Part shown: piece after piece, positions 1-7,912 of the stretch
How the letters are laid out: the number at the start of each line of letters is the position of its first letter
Numbering within the stretch: position 1 is the first letter of the stretch
Source: Candidatus Gastranaerophilales bacterium
GTDB lineage: Bacteria; Cyanobacteriota; Vampirovibrionia; Gastranaerophilales; JANQFW01
NCBI GenBank assembly: GCA_028282645.1
Contig: JANQHM010000110.1
Span: forward strand, 1-34,041
Length of the DNA: 34,041 nt
Direction: 5' to 3'
Notes under the pieces: model-generated
The model's input: the letters and a program-made list of their open reading frames with translations, nothing else
What the model was told of the DNA's origin: nothing
Databases searched by the model: none
Program-made: the position numbers and the translations under genes

Positions 1-1041
1 ATCGGCAACGGCAATGCCACACAAACTAACAACAATGTAGCCACTACAGCTACAGCGGCTCAGGAGCCTGCTACAACTGCACCGGCATCTACAAGTACAG
101 ACCAAGCTAATGTTGCGGTTGGCGGTGATAATGTTAATCAGGCTAATGCAGCTGTAAGCTCGACAACTGATATAAGTACGACCTCTACAAGTGCTACTGA
201 TTCAACAGAGCCTGACGTAATTGATAATCTAAACAATGCAAAAGGCATACTGGCCCAAGTAAGCGAAGAAGAAAGAAAATTAGTTCAGGATGTAGATTTA
301 ACTCAAGAGAAAAATGGTAAGCCTTTATACTTAGTAGCAGAAGGTTCAAAAGATAAACAATATCACATCTATAAACAGAATAAATCTAAATATACCTGCA
401 TCACAAGAATTGAGTACGGAAATAATAACTTATATCCGAAAGGAAGAAAAGAATTCGAATTAGATTCTGAGGCTCAAGTATATAAAATCAATTCTAAATA
501 TAGAACAGGTTCTCCTTTAATATTAGATACAAATAAAGACGGTAAAGTTAGTGCCACACAAGGAATGGGCGTAGATATTAACAATGACGGCAAAGCTGAC
601 GGGGCTGCTACAGGCGGAGATAAAATGCTGGCAATGGGCGATCTGAATAAAAACGGTAAAATAGACGGTTCCGAAGTATTCGGTAATGAAACCGTAAGTC
701 CTATTTCCGGCAAAAAGCTTAATTCTGCTAACGGATTTGAGGCCCTTAAGCAAATAGCTCAAGAAGCTCAGGATGCAACAGGCCATACTATAATCCGAGC
801 CGGTGAAGTTGACGTACCTGTACTTAAAACAGCATTAGAAAAGTTAGGCGTTAGTTCTTTAGGATTAATTGACAGTAATAACGTTACTAATTTAGAATCA
901 TTAGGCGATATCAAATCTATTAATACTAAATATGAAGAACAAGACGCTTACGGAGATGTTCAACACAGACAACTCGGTTCTTACAAGAGTAACGATGGTA
1001 ATACGCATAAAGTAAATGATGTTTGGTTCAAATTAGCTTAA
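1..1041 (+). CDS. Secreted/surface-type protein with calcium-loop (EF-hand/dockerin-like) motifs, 5' partial
   Basis: The frame is open from the first base to a TAA at 1039-1041, so the gene starts before the window; 346 residues are visible. The first ~75 residues are a Thr/Ala/Ser/Asn-rich low-complexity linker, as in exported or cell-surface proteins. From about residue 177 there are three spaced Asp/Asn-Gly loops, DTNKDGKVS, DINNDGKAD and DLNKNGKID, the pattern of EF-hand or dockerin-type calcium loops. The C-terminal ~140 residues carry no motif I recognise. No membrane segment or sorting signal is visible in this part. A strong terminator follows at once. Calcium binding is inferred from the loop pattern; the function is unknown. 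An adhesin, an envelope protein or an appendage-associated protein would all fit. Confidence 0.75.
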   Translation: MGNGNATQTNNNVATTATAAQEPATTAPASTSTDQANVAVGGDNVNQANAAVSSTTDISTTSTSATDSTEPDVIDNLNNAKGILAQVSEEERKLVQDVDLTQEKNGKPLYLVAEGSKDKQYHIYKQNKSKYTCITRIEYGNNNLYPKGRKEFELDSEAQVYKINSKYRTGSPLILDTNKDGKVSATQGMGVDINNDGKADGAATGGDKMLAMGDLNKNGKIDGSEVFGNETVSPISGKKLNSANGFEALKQIAQEAQDATGHTIIRAGEVDVPVLKTALEKLGVSSLGLIDSNNVTNLESLGDIKSINTKYEEQDAYGDVQHRQLGSYKSNDGNTHKVNDVWFKLA

Positions 1042-1063
1042 TAATAAATATAACTATCAATTT

Positions 1064-1089
1064 AAAGCCTCGATTTCGAGGCTTTTTTT
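1064..1089 (+). terminator. Rho-independent terminator after the calcium-loop protein gene
   Basis: Stem AGCCTCGA / TCGAGGCT (1066-1073 with 1076-1083) with a two-base loop, extended by A-T pairs and followed by a run of T. It lies about 25 bases after the stop codon. Confidence 0.85.
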
Positions 1090-1201
1090 ATGAAGAAACA
1101 AAAACATATAAAATAGCAATTTTTTATATATCTTTGTTTTTATAAATATATAAAAGATAATTATTGCATGATATACATTTAAGTTAATCAGGTAAGGTTT
1201 G

Positions 1202-1290
1202 ATATACTAAGTCAAAAATACTTTTCAGATTATTCAATCGTGTAAAAGCTAATAAAATAAGCTATTCTCTAAATTTAAAAAAGGGAACGT
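1202..1290 (-). repeat. R1 dispersed repeat, partial or divergent copy (reverse orientation)
   Basis: Bases 1202-1239 are the exact reverse complement of the right end of the R1 copy at 1576-1613. Similarity continues to the TATTCTCT core at about 1262-1270 and then changes to a different tail. The same tail (GTGAAATGG-CAATTTTA) recurs near 18400-18440, so this looks like a subfamily with an alternative half. Confidence 0.7.
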
Positions 1291-1420
1291 TAAAGAGTGA
1301 AATGGGCAATTTTATTTTTTATAAGCTCATTCCAATCAATCGTATTAAAACTAATGAAATCAACTATTTTTATATCCAATATTAAATGATACTCGCCAAT
1401 ATACAGACAACCTGTATTTT

Positions 1421-1448
1421 AAAGCCTCGCTTTTGAGGCTTTTTTTTT
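1421..1448 (+). terminator. Second terminator, near-twin of the one at 1064
   Basis: Stem AAAGCCTC / GAGGCTTT (1421-1428 with 1435-1442), then T-rich sequence. It has almost the same stem as the terminator about 360 bases upstream, but no gene ends between them. It may be the 3' remnant of a lost gene copy, or may insulate the next gene. Confidence 0.75.
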
Positions 1449-1506
1449 CTGCTTATTTTTTCAATTTTAAAAATAAAAGGAAAAATATGATAAACTAATG
1501 TATATT

Positions 1507-1613
1507 TATTCTGATACTCAATTAAATTTCAGATCACTCTTTTCAGAGAATAGTTAATTTCATTAGGTTTAACAAGATTGAATAATCTGAAAAGTATTTT
1601 TGACTTAGTATAT
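1507..1613 (+). repeat. R1 MITE-like element, full-length copy (about 107 bp)
   Basis: It shares with the copies at 26724 and 27182 (reversed) the order ACTCAATTAAATTTCAG, TCTTTTC-GAGAATAG, GATT...AATCTGAAAAGTATTTTTGA and an AGTATA end. AAATTTCAGAT near the left end and ATCTGAAAAGT near the right end are imperfect inverted repeats, so the element can fold back. It ends four to five bases before the ribosome site of the glycosyltransferase gene. Confidence 0.75.
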
Positions 1614-1630
1614 ACAAAAAGGATAAAGAG

Positions 1631-3448
1631 ATGGAAAATAATATAAATCAAATAAAAAATTTTTTAAAAAATAAAATTAGCCCGCCTAAGTATGCGCAGC
1701 TTTATGCTTCTAAAAATTATGATGAGCTTAATAATGAATTTTTAAGCATATGGAGCTATTTTTGGAAAAATAACATATATGAGCTTGATCAGGAGCTTAA
1801 ACAACTGTTAAATTATTTTGTGGAAAGTTTTTTATATTATTTTATCAAGCCTGACTATGAAATCAAAAATGAACATAGTATTGCTTACCTTAAATATAAT
1901 TCTATAATATCTAATATAGTAGCTGTATCAGATTTTAAAAACACTGATTTTCAGTTAGAAATACTAAAACACTCGCCCAATAATTTTATAAAACTGCTTA
2001 CTTTGTACTCTATGAGAAATACTGTAAAGTTTGACAGCAGCAGGTTTTTTGATGTAAGTCCTTATCACGCTTCCTTATGGTATTTTTATTATACCTGGAT
2101 AAACGATTATGCTTCAGAAAATACGTTTAATAATATTGTTGAGCACCTACAAAACGTGGATGACAGACTTAAGCTTGCTACTACAATGTTTCATGAAGCT
2201 TATTTTTGCTGTACTTACTTAGGTATTCATAATGATAAAAAAATAAAAAATAAAATAAACAGTATTTTAAAGCCGGTATTACAAGATATACAAATAAATA
2301 ACACCCCTGATAAAAAGAAAGTAGCTATTGTCACAGGTAAGTGGATACCAACAACTGCTGTTTACAAAAGTTGTTTCGGTTTTATAGAGTCCTTGAAAGA
2401 TGATTATGATCTTGCACTGATTCATCTGGGGCCTGATAACTCAAGAATAGATACTTCTATATTTAAAGAGGTAAAACAAATAAAGCTACAAGGTAATAAT
2501 ATTACAATACCTGACGATATTAAAACTAATGATTTTGCATTTGCATATTTTACGGATATTGGAATGATGCAAGAAAGTATTTATCTTGCAAATATGCGAT
2601 TAGCACCTATACAAGCCGCAGGCTACGGTCACCCTGCCAGTACATATGGAGCTAAAATTGATTACTGGATAGGCGGAGAACATGTAGAACTGCGTGAAAT
2701 GGCCGGAGATAATTATTCAGAAAGATTGGTGCTTATCCCAGGTTTAGGCCAACACCCTGTTTTACCTACTTTTAAAAGAAAAAAATCCAGAAAGAGAAAA
2801 TCTAATAAGATAATAATTAACTGTTCCTGGGGTATCAAAAAAATTAATTATCCTTTAATAAGCTACTTAAAAGAAATACTTGATAGGTCAAACAAACAGT
2901 TATTATTTAGATTTTATGTTAGTGGCGGTGCTTTATACAGATTTAACAATTATATTCCTTTTAAAGAAAGCATAGAAAATATACTTGGCAAGGATAATGT
3001 GGAAATTTTTGCTGAAAAAAAATATGATGAGTATATGGAGCTGATGGAAGAGGGCGATATATCTTTAGATTCTTTCCCTTACGGCGGTTATAATAGTATT
3101 GTTGATTCTATTTACCTTAGAAAGCCTTTCATATCTTTTGAGGGGGACAGATTCTTTAGTAGAGCAGCATCACAGCTTTTAAGAGAGTTGGATTTATCTG
3201 AGCTTATTTCTGTAAATAAAGACGAGTTTATTGATATAACCGTTAATCTTATTAATAATGATAATTACAGAAAAAAATTAAATAAAAAGCTTATGGACAA
3301 AGATCTTAACCAGACTTTGTTTTTCTCGGGACTTGATAAAAACTTTAAATATGCTGTTGATTATTTAATTGAAAATAATGAAGATATAAAAAATGAAAAC
3401 AGTACCGAACCAATATTAATCAGTAAGGTTATGGGCTTGACTGTGTAA
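1631..3448 (+). CDS. HMW1C-like protein glycosyltransferase (GT41 family)
   Basis: Predicted cytoplasmic glycosyltransferase that would transfer a sugar from a nucleotide donor to protein side chains. The 605-residue length, a ~225-residue helical N-terminal part without recognisable TPRs, and a C-terminal GT-B-like half match the HMW1C/NGT branch of GT41 better than TPR-bearing O-GlcNAc transferases. Visible GT41 signatures are AAGYGHPAST (~res 330), a YSERLVLIPGLG segment, DISLDSFPYGGYNSIVDS (~res 475) and FEGDRFFSRAASQLL (~res 505), the last two resembling the donor-site region of GT41. The ribosome site AAGGA is about 7 bases before the ATG. It is a single gene with its own terminator. 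The upstream Thr/Asn-rich surface protein, the flagellin and the pilins are possible acceptors, but nothing here proves a partner. Confidence 0.75.
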   Translation: MENNINQIKNFLKNKISPPKYAQLYASKNYDELNNEFLSIWSYFWKNNIYELDQELKQLLNYFVESFLYYFIKPDYEIKNEHSIAYLKYNSIISNIVAVSDFKNTDFQLEILKHSPNNFIKLLTLYSMRNTVKFDSSRFFDVSPYHASLWYFYYTWINDYASENTFNNIVEHLQNVDDRLKLATTMFHEAYFCCTYLGIHNDKKIKNKINSILKPVLQDIQINNTPDKKKVAIVTGKWIPTTAVYKSCFGFIESLKDDYDLALIHLGPDNSRIDTSIFKEVKQIKLQGNNITIPDDIKTNDFAFAYFTDIGMMQESIYLANMRLAPIQAAGYGHPASTYGAKIDYWIGGEHVELREMAGDNYSERLVLIPGLGQHPVLPTFKRKKSRKRKSNKIIINCSWGIKKINYPLISYLKEILDRSNKQLLFRFYVSGGALYRFNNYIPFKESIENILGKDNVEIFAEKKYDEYMELMEEGDISLDSFPYGGYNSIVDSIYLRKPFISFEGDRFFSRAASQLLRELDLSELISVNKDEFIDITVNLINNDNYRKKLNKKLMDKDLNQTLFFSGLDKNFKYAVDYLIENNEDIKNENSTEPILISKVMGLTV

Positions 3449-3593
3449 TATTATTTTTGTTTATTTAATATTACGACATGTAAATAAAATAGTAAATATA
3501 AGCAATCAAACTCTAGTGCAATACTTTATATATATATAATGAATGTATAGCTTCCTGAACTTACTTCCCAACATTCCCTTCCTATTTGAAGTG

Positions 3594-3620
3594 TTACCCA
3601 GATAATGGGTAATTTTTTTT
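3594..3620 (+). terminator. Rho-independent terminator of the glycosyltransferase gene
   Basis: Perfect stem TTACCC / GGGTAA (3594-3599 with 3607-3612), seven-base loop, then eight T. It lies about 145 bases after the stop codon, in the convergent space before the pilin genes. Confidence 0.85.
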
Positions 3621-3718
3621 GCAAATTTTTTTACTTTTTATAAGCCCATTCTAATAGATTAATCTAAAATTTAATATTAGAATCGAAATAATATTTTTTT
3701 TTAATTTAATAAAATAAT

Positions 3719-4168
3719 TCAGTTCAAAGTCGGTGTAGGCCGGTTTATTTCTATAAACATATGTCCGTATATATTGTTAGCCGTATCCTCATATGTTACT
3801 TCAACTCTTCTTAATATACAAGTAGTTACTTCATCTTCAGTTTCGTCTTCCAGGCATGTAGAAGCAGGATTAATCTCATAATCACCATCTTGAGTATAAT
3901 AATTTGTAACATCAGGCAAATCACCAAGGTCAAATTCAGTCTGATGCTTCCAATCATCCTGTACCTCGTTTAAATACTGTTTTGCAAGGTTGTTTACATC
4001 AATAACCCGCTGATCCCTAAGCGCAAGATAAGACGCTTCTGTAAACGGTAAAATCATTGCCATAGCAGTTATGCCCAGAATAGTTATTGACATAATAACT
4101 TCCAGTAAAGTTAAGCCTTCTCTTTTAGAGTTTTGATTAAGAACTTGATTGAATGTACCTGGGAACAT
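3719..4168 (-). CDS. PilV-like minor prepilin
   Basis: 149 residues. A type IV prepilin signal REG/LTLLEV (cleavage after Gly-18, Glu five residues later) is followed by a ~20-residue hydrophobic helix with IMSITILGITAM character. The rest is a small globular domain with a Cys pair (CLEDE..TTC) that could form a disulfide. It would be processed by a prepilin peptidase and inserted in the inner membrane as a minor pilin or pseudopilin priming a type IV pilus or type II secretion filament. It is last of four overlapping minus-strand genes, overlapping the previous one by 32 bases. AAAGGAG stands 9 bases before the ATG, supporting this start. Confidence 0.75.
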   Translation of the reverse strand: MFPGTFNQVLNQNSKREGLTLLEVIMSITILGITAMAMILPFTEASYLALRDQRVIDVNNLAKQYLNEVQDDWKHQTEFDLGDLPDVTNYYTQDGDYEINPASTCLEDETEDEVTTCILRRVEVTYEDTANNIYGHMFIEINRPTPTLN

Positions 4169-4826
4169 TTCTCGAAACTCCTTTTATTGTCATTATTTTA
4201 TCATTCAATTTGCTTATTTTTATATCCCACTCTACACTTTTAATCAAAGCATTGCTCGCAGTAGTATCCACAGCACCGATAGTACCAAGTAATACTTTGT
4301 CAGTAATACCGTTTTCATAATTTAGAGAATAACTTAATGTACACTCACTACTGACCACATCAGTACCTAAAAGGCTTATAACTCCGTATGAATAACTAAA
4401 ATCATTTACGGGATTTGTATTTTCAGCCCAGGTATAAGGATATTTAGCTCTAAATTCATAAAAATCACCACCACTAATAAAAAAAGAATAAAATATATAA
4501 TCACCGGAAGCGTCTCCAACTAAAAAAGCAATACTGTCATCAGTGTTAATACTAAAACTCTTGGAGTCTGTAGAAAGATATATTTCTATACCCGAAGGAA
4601 AAATATAAGATGCCATTAAAATTTGAGAAGTAACCCTCTCTGTAAATATTCTGCTTTGATCTGTCATTTCAAGCACCTTGCTGTTTTTAGAAGAAAAAGC
4701 AAAGACATTCCAGGAAAACTCTGAAATTGAAAGCATAATAACAGCCATAACAAAACAGGTTATGATAATTTCTGATAAACTAAATCCTTTATAAGGTTTA
4801 GGCAATAATTTTTTAATATTAATCAT
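4137..4826 (-). CDS. PilW-like minor prepilin
   Basis: 229 residues with the prepilin motif KG/FSLSEIIIT near residue 15 (conserved Glu at position +5) and one N-terminal hydrophobic helix. The size and its place between the GspH/FimT-like and PilV-like genes fit PilW/GspJ. The soluble part is rich in Ser, Tyr and Asp and has no motif I can name. It overlaps the upstream gene by 8 bases and the downstream gene by 32, suggesting translational coupling and equimolar production of the pilus-tip complex. Confidence 0.7.
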   Translation of the reverse strand: MINIKKLLPKPYKGFSLSEIIITCFVMAVIMLSISEFSWNVFAFSSKNSKVLEMTDQSRIFTERVTSQILMASYIFPSGIEIYLSTDSKSFSINTDDSIAFLVGDASGDYIFYSFFISGGDFYEFRAKYPYTWAENTNPVNDFSYSYGVISLLGTDVVSSECTLSYSLNYENGITDKVLLGTIGAVDTTASNALIKSVEWDIKISKLNDKIMTIKGVSRNVPRYIQSSS

Positions 4827-5313
4827 AATTTACATTTCCTGTTCCAGTATTTATAGTTAAATTTTTTTGTATTCCATTAGAATATCCCACAGTTATAATA
4901 CAGTTTTCAGTAATTAATTCATCATAAGAATCTATTAAAAATCCATTAATATCGAAATTTATATCATTGCAACTGGATGAAATCACCACTAAATCTTCGG
5001 GAAATGTACCGTTAAAGGAATCAAAAAGAGTACTTTCACCGGTTAATTCTGTCCCGTCAGCGGTTACGGAAAATGTATTACTGCCTTCAGTAAGATCCAC
5101 AGACACTGTGATACCTTTGTTTCGTGCATAATATCGAGATTTTTTCAATGCATATGCCAGTTGTTTCCGTGCATTAACAACATCTTGCGATTGGCAAGTC
5201 TTCCCTATAAAGGGAGCACCAAAACACAATAATATTCCCATTATAGATAGGGTTATCATAAGTTCTAACATCGAAAAACCATAGCGTCTTTGGTGTATCA
5301 TTTTATTCCTCAT
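4819..5313 (-). CDS. GspH/FimT-like pseudopilin
   Basis: 164 residues. RRYG/FSMLELMITLSIMGILLCFGAPF near the N-terminus is a textbook prepilin signal (Gly at about 12, Glu at +5) with a hydrophobic helix. The LxKxCQSQDVVNARKQLAYALKKSRYYARNKG stretch, given here in outline, is the helix after the membrane part that is typical of GspH/FimT proteins, and the remainder is predicted beta-rich. It overlaps its neighbours on both sides (11 and 8 bases), so it is co-translated with the PilX-, PilW- and PilV-like genes. Confidence 0.75.
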   Translation of the reverse strand: MRNKMIHQRRYGFSMLELMITLSIMGILLCFGAPFIGKTCQSQDVVNARKQLAYALKKSRYYARNKGITVSVDLTEGSNTFSVTADGTELTGESTLFDSFNGTFPEDLVVISSSCNDINFDINGFLIDSYDELITENCIITVGYSNGIQKNLTINTGTGNVNYD

Positions 5314-7123
5314 AAATTAAAGAATTATTCTTGCTTATATTTTTTGTATTTTGCCGTACAACACCATTACTGGAAGATGGGAACATATCTATAAACTTAG
5401 GCGGAAGCTCGTTTAAATTTCTAAAGCGCTCTTCGTATGACCAGTTTCTGGTAGGAGCTTTATAATATTTTCCGTACTGCCATAAACCGGTTGCATACTT
5501 ACTTCTGTATAATTGTATAAAACTGCCTTTCATTGTTAGAGTTTTACTGCTCCAGGATTCCAGCATTCTCGGAAAATTCTCAAAACCGCCACTATACTTA
5601 CCGGGTTCTGTGCCAACATTCCCGGAGATCATAGCAAAATTAAATTCAGTACTGGCTGCGGATCTTAATCCGTCAGATGTTGAGTCATTTTTAGAATCTT
5701 GCCATTTGTTGGATAATACAGTTACACTATCTGCAATAATACCGCACGGCTGCCAGCTATCAGTATCAGGGTTGGTAGAAGTATGTAAATTAAAATCACC
5801 CTGCACATACACCGGCAAATTAGAAACAAAAGAGGTAGGAGCAGGTAAAATCGTAGGCTCATACTTACTGGAGTCTGCAGGATCGTGATCGCCGTTATAA
5901 ATTTTAAAGCCGTTAGGCACTCTGGACGAATCACCATCACTGCCTGGTACAGCGTCATTTCTTGTCATATATATAAGGCCATTATCAGGGTAATAACCAG
6001 AGTCTTTTAGGGCATGTATATCTACTTGAGTTATTTTTGATTTTTTTTCATTACTTTTAAATTCTCTATTATCATAAAACTCTGTTTCACTTAGTGCATT
6101 ACCAAGACTTGCATTGGATACAGAAACACCGTTTGCGGTTATATTATATGTTGTATTGCCACTGCTGTCTACATTTACAACTATTTTTAAATCAGCTTCC
6201 GATGCATAGTATCCGTCCGGCTCAAAAGATTCCAGATTGGGAACCTCGATTTCAGCCTGACCAAGGCTACTGTCTTTAACTGTACCTTGCCAATTGCTAC
6301 TGGCTATATCAACCCAGTCTTCGGCTGTAGAATCATCTCCGGCATCAAAAGTAACTAAGCTACCGTCTTTATCACCGGATGATATTTTAACAGTACCGCC
6401 AACAGCGTCTTTATCAAGCCTACCTCTGTAAATATCACCGCTGGAAGTCACTTTATCAGCTTGTATTGTTAAAGTATTACCTGCGTTTAGGTACATATCA
6501 GAGTTAGTATGAATATCGCCCGTTAGCGTAAAGTTCGGACCGGGCAAAATTTCCAGTTCATCTTTAAAAAATATCTGATAAGAACATAGCGACTTTCTGA
6601 TTACATATACATCTTCTTCCATTCCTACCCACGCATCATTGTCTGCATAGGCTATGGCTTCAACTCTAAATTTTTTAGAAGTATAACTGCTGTAATCTGT
6701 CCAGTCTGAACCGTCTTCAAGGTAGATACTATAATCTATATGTATAGTATCGCTGTCTTCATTTTCTACATCAAATGAATAGTAATCAACATTTGTCCCG
6801 CTTGTAAAAGTTTCATCACTAAAAAGCTTTTGTGCGGGGGCAACATCAGTGTCATCCTGGTCCGTGCCTTCAAAGACAATATCAGGTTTTAATTTTGTCA
6901 GCACATCTGAATAATATTTTTCAATTTTAGATTTAGCTCTATTTAAACCGGATGCGGCTGCAAACTCCAGTTTAGACCTTTCTTTTTCTTTAATGGTTAT
7001 ATTAGTATCAGATGCGGTATTAATACAAAGAGACACTCCAATTAATATAAAAAGGGACGATAACACTGAAAATAAAAGCAGCACTGTACCGGGCCTGCTT
7101 TTGTTCCTTAAACAATACTTCAT
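5303..7123 (-). CDS. PilX-like large pilus-assembly protein
   Basis: First gene of the minor-pilin operon. I take ATG at 7123 (606 residues) rather than the TTG 12 bases upstream; a GGTGAT lies just ahead of the ATG. The N-terminus RNKSRPG/TVLLLFSVLSSLF resembles PilX_N proteins: a basic stretch, Gly, then a membrane helix with no Glu at +5. The next helix (EKERSKLEFAAASGLNRAKS) is the usual amphipathic extension. The remaining ~500 residues are Asp/Ser/Thr-rich, probably beta-structured and exported. It is about three times longer than ordinary PilX (~200 residues), so it may be a tip adhesin-like subunit; that role is inference. GspK is the alternative family. Confidence 0.65.
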   Translation of the reverse strand: MKYCLRNKSRPGTVLLLFSVLSSLFILIGVSLCINTASDTNITIKEKERSKLEFAAASGLNRAKSKIEKYYSDVLTKLKPDIVFEGTDQDDTDVAPAQKLFSDETFTSGTNVDYYSFDVENEDSDTIHIDYSIYLEDGSDWTDYSSYTSKKFRVEAIAYADNDAWVGMEEDVYVIRKSLCSYQIFFKDELEILPGPNFTLTGDIHTNSDMYLNAGNTLTIQADKVTSSGDIYRGRLDKDAVGGTVKISSGDKDGSLVTFDAGDDSTAEDWVDIASSNWQGTVKDSSLGQAEIEVPNLESFEPDGYYASEADLKIVVNVDSSGNTTYNITANGVSVSNASLGNALSETEFYDNREFKSNEKKSKITQVDIHALKDSGYYPDNGLIYMTRNDAVPGSDGDSSRVPNGFKIYNGDHDPADSSKYEPTILPAPTSFVSNLPVYVQGDFNLHTSTNPDTDSWQPCGIIADSVTVLSNKWQDSKNDSTSDGLRSAASTEFNFAMISGNVGTEPGKYSGGFENFPRMLESWSSKTLTMKGSFIQLYRSKYATGLWQYGKYYKAPTRNWSYEERFRNLNELPPKFIDMFPSSSNGVVRQNTKNISKNNSLIYEE

Positions 7124-7573
7124 ACTATCACCCAAAATATTTTTTTAAATCCATACTTAAGTATAACTATTTTAAATCTTTATTTGTAAAAAAACAACAG
7201 TATTTTTTAATTTAATAAATAATATTAAAATATATTAAACTGAAAAAAAATAACAAAATAATAAAATTATAGTTATAGCTTGAATCCAAGTAAAAATAAA
7301 AGGGTATATATTTATATTTTTTAAAATTTTTTCTCATTATTTTTCTCACCGGGATACCCGTATAAAAGTGCAGTTGTTATAGTAGGTGATAAAAAGTTTT
7401 CACCTTTAAATTTTAAGGCCGAGCGAGCTTTTATTCTACTTATTTCTTACTTATTTTAAAAAGTAACAAAATCAACGCACTTATACCCGAAAAGGGAATA
7501 TAAAAATACAACTGTTCCTGTTAAAGTTCAAATTGAACCAAATATTGAACCAAATGGGAAAAAGGAGAAAATC
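7124..7573. other. Divergent intergenic region between pilX-like operon and ferredoxin gene
   Basis: About 450 bp without a gene. It should hold two divergent promoters. Visible items are a small hairpin CGGG-ATA-CCCG (7350-7360), a hairpin AGGTGA/TCACCT (about 7382-7404), a second hairpin CCC-GAAAA-GGG (7486-7496), and an inverted similarity between GTATAAAAGTGC (~7360) and GCACTTATAC (~7477). The GTTCAA motifs near 7526-7555 are listed separately. Confidence 0.5.
7526..7555. promoter_or_regulatory. Palindrome plus direct repeat ahead of ferredoxin gene (possible operator)
   Basis: GTTCAA-A-TTGAAC (7526-7538) is a perfect 13-base palindrome, and the 11-mer TTGAACCAAAT occurs twice in a row (7533-7543, 7545-7555), ending just before the AAGGAG ribosome site. 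TTGAACCAA recurs in reverse near 10442-10450, upstream of rsgA. A regulator site in the leader is an inference. Confidence 0.35.
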
Positions 7574-7771
7574 ATGGAAAACTTAAGAGTAAACGTAGAT
7601 CAAAACGAATGTATCGGCTGTGGTATTTGTGCAGAAATGTGTCCCGGCGTATTTGCGCTTGATCCTCAAGGAATTTCTGATGCGAACACATCTGTAGTAA
7701 GCCCTGCCTTAACAAGTGCAGTCAGGCAAGCGGCAAAAGAGTGTCCAACTGCTGCTATAAAGCTATATTAA
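7574..7771 (+). CDS. Ferredoxin, single [4Fe-4S] type
   Basis: A 65-residue cytoplasmic electron carrier. Cluster ligands are visible as C13-x2-C16-x2-C19-x3-C23-P and a distal C57-P; the short single-cluster ferredoxins use three Cys of the first group plus the distal one, while C23 may be free. The spacing between the two halves lacks the second complete Cys motif of 2[4Fe-4S] ferredoxins. The start ATG has AAGGAG seven bases upstream. The gene stands alone, convergent with the PAP2-like gene, with an R2 repeat palindrome as the likely transcript end. The redox partner is not shown by context; oxidoreductases of an anaerobic fermenter would be expected partners. Confidence 0.9.
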   Translation: MENLRVNVDQNECIGCGICAEMCPGVFALDPQGISDANTSVVSPALTSAVRQAAKECPTAAIKLY

Positions 7772-7804
7772 TTTTTTAAGTAAGTGGTAAAAAGAAAAAC
7801 TTTT

Positions 7805-7895
7805 GGTGATGGTCATCACCTTTCTTATGTCATCGCTGTAAGCTTTGATATAACTTGAGTTTATTTGTAAGCATCCGTACTCAGCTGACCACTAC
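7805..7895 (-). repeat. R2 dispersed repeat, full copy
   Basis: It begins with the palindrome GGTGATG-GT-CATCACC, passes through a CATCG-TGTAAG block and an AACTTGAGTTTA-TTGTAAGCAT block, and ends in TCAGCTGACCACTAC. The reverse complement recurs at 31214-31306. It fills the convergent space between two stop codons, so it could act as a two-way transcription terminator. Confidence 0.75.
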
Positions 7896-7912
7896 TAAAC
7901 TTTTTTCCTTAC

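Larger units (their letters stand above)
1042..1630. other. Intergenic region, 589 bp, repeat-rich and non-coding
   Basis: No convincing gene is present. It holds two near-identical terminators (1064-1089 and 1421-1448), a full R1 repeat (1507-1613), the reversed partial R1 copy (1202-1290), and an exact 38-base inverted repeat pairing 1202-1239 with 1576-1613. A small hairpin, ATACAG/CTGTAT, lies at about 1401-1417. The downstream glycosyltransferase ribosome site (AAGGA at about 1618) begins a few bases after the R1 end, so R1 sequence makes up the promoter region of that gene. Confidence 0.7.

Noticed and set aside
5610-6279. Plus-strand and alternative minus-strand frames inside the PilX-like gene
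   Set aside because: They are shadows of the 606-residue gene; the reading frame with a prepilin-like N-terminus and operon overlaps is clearly the real one.
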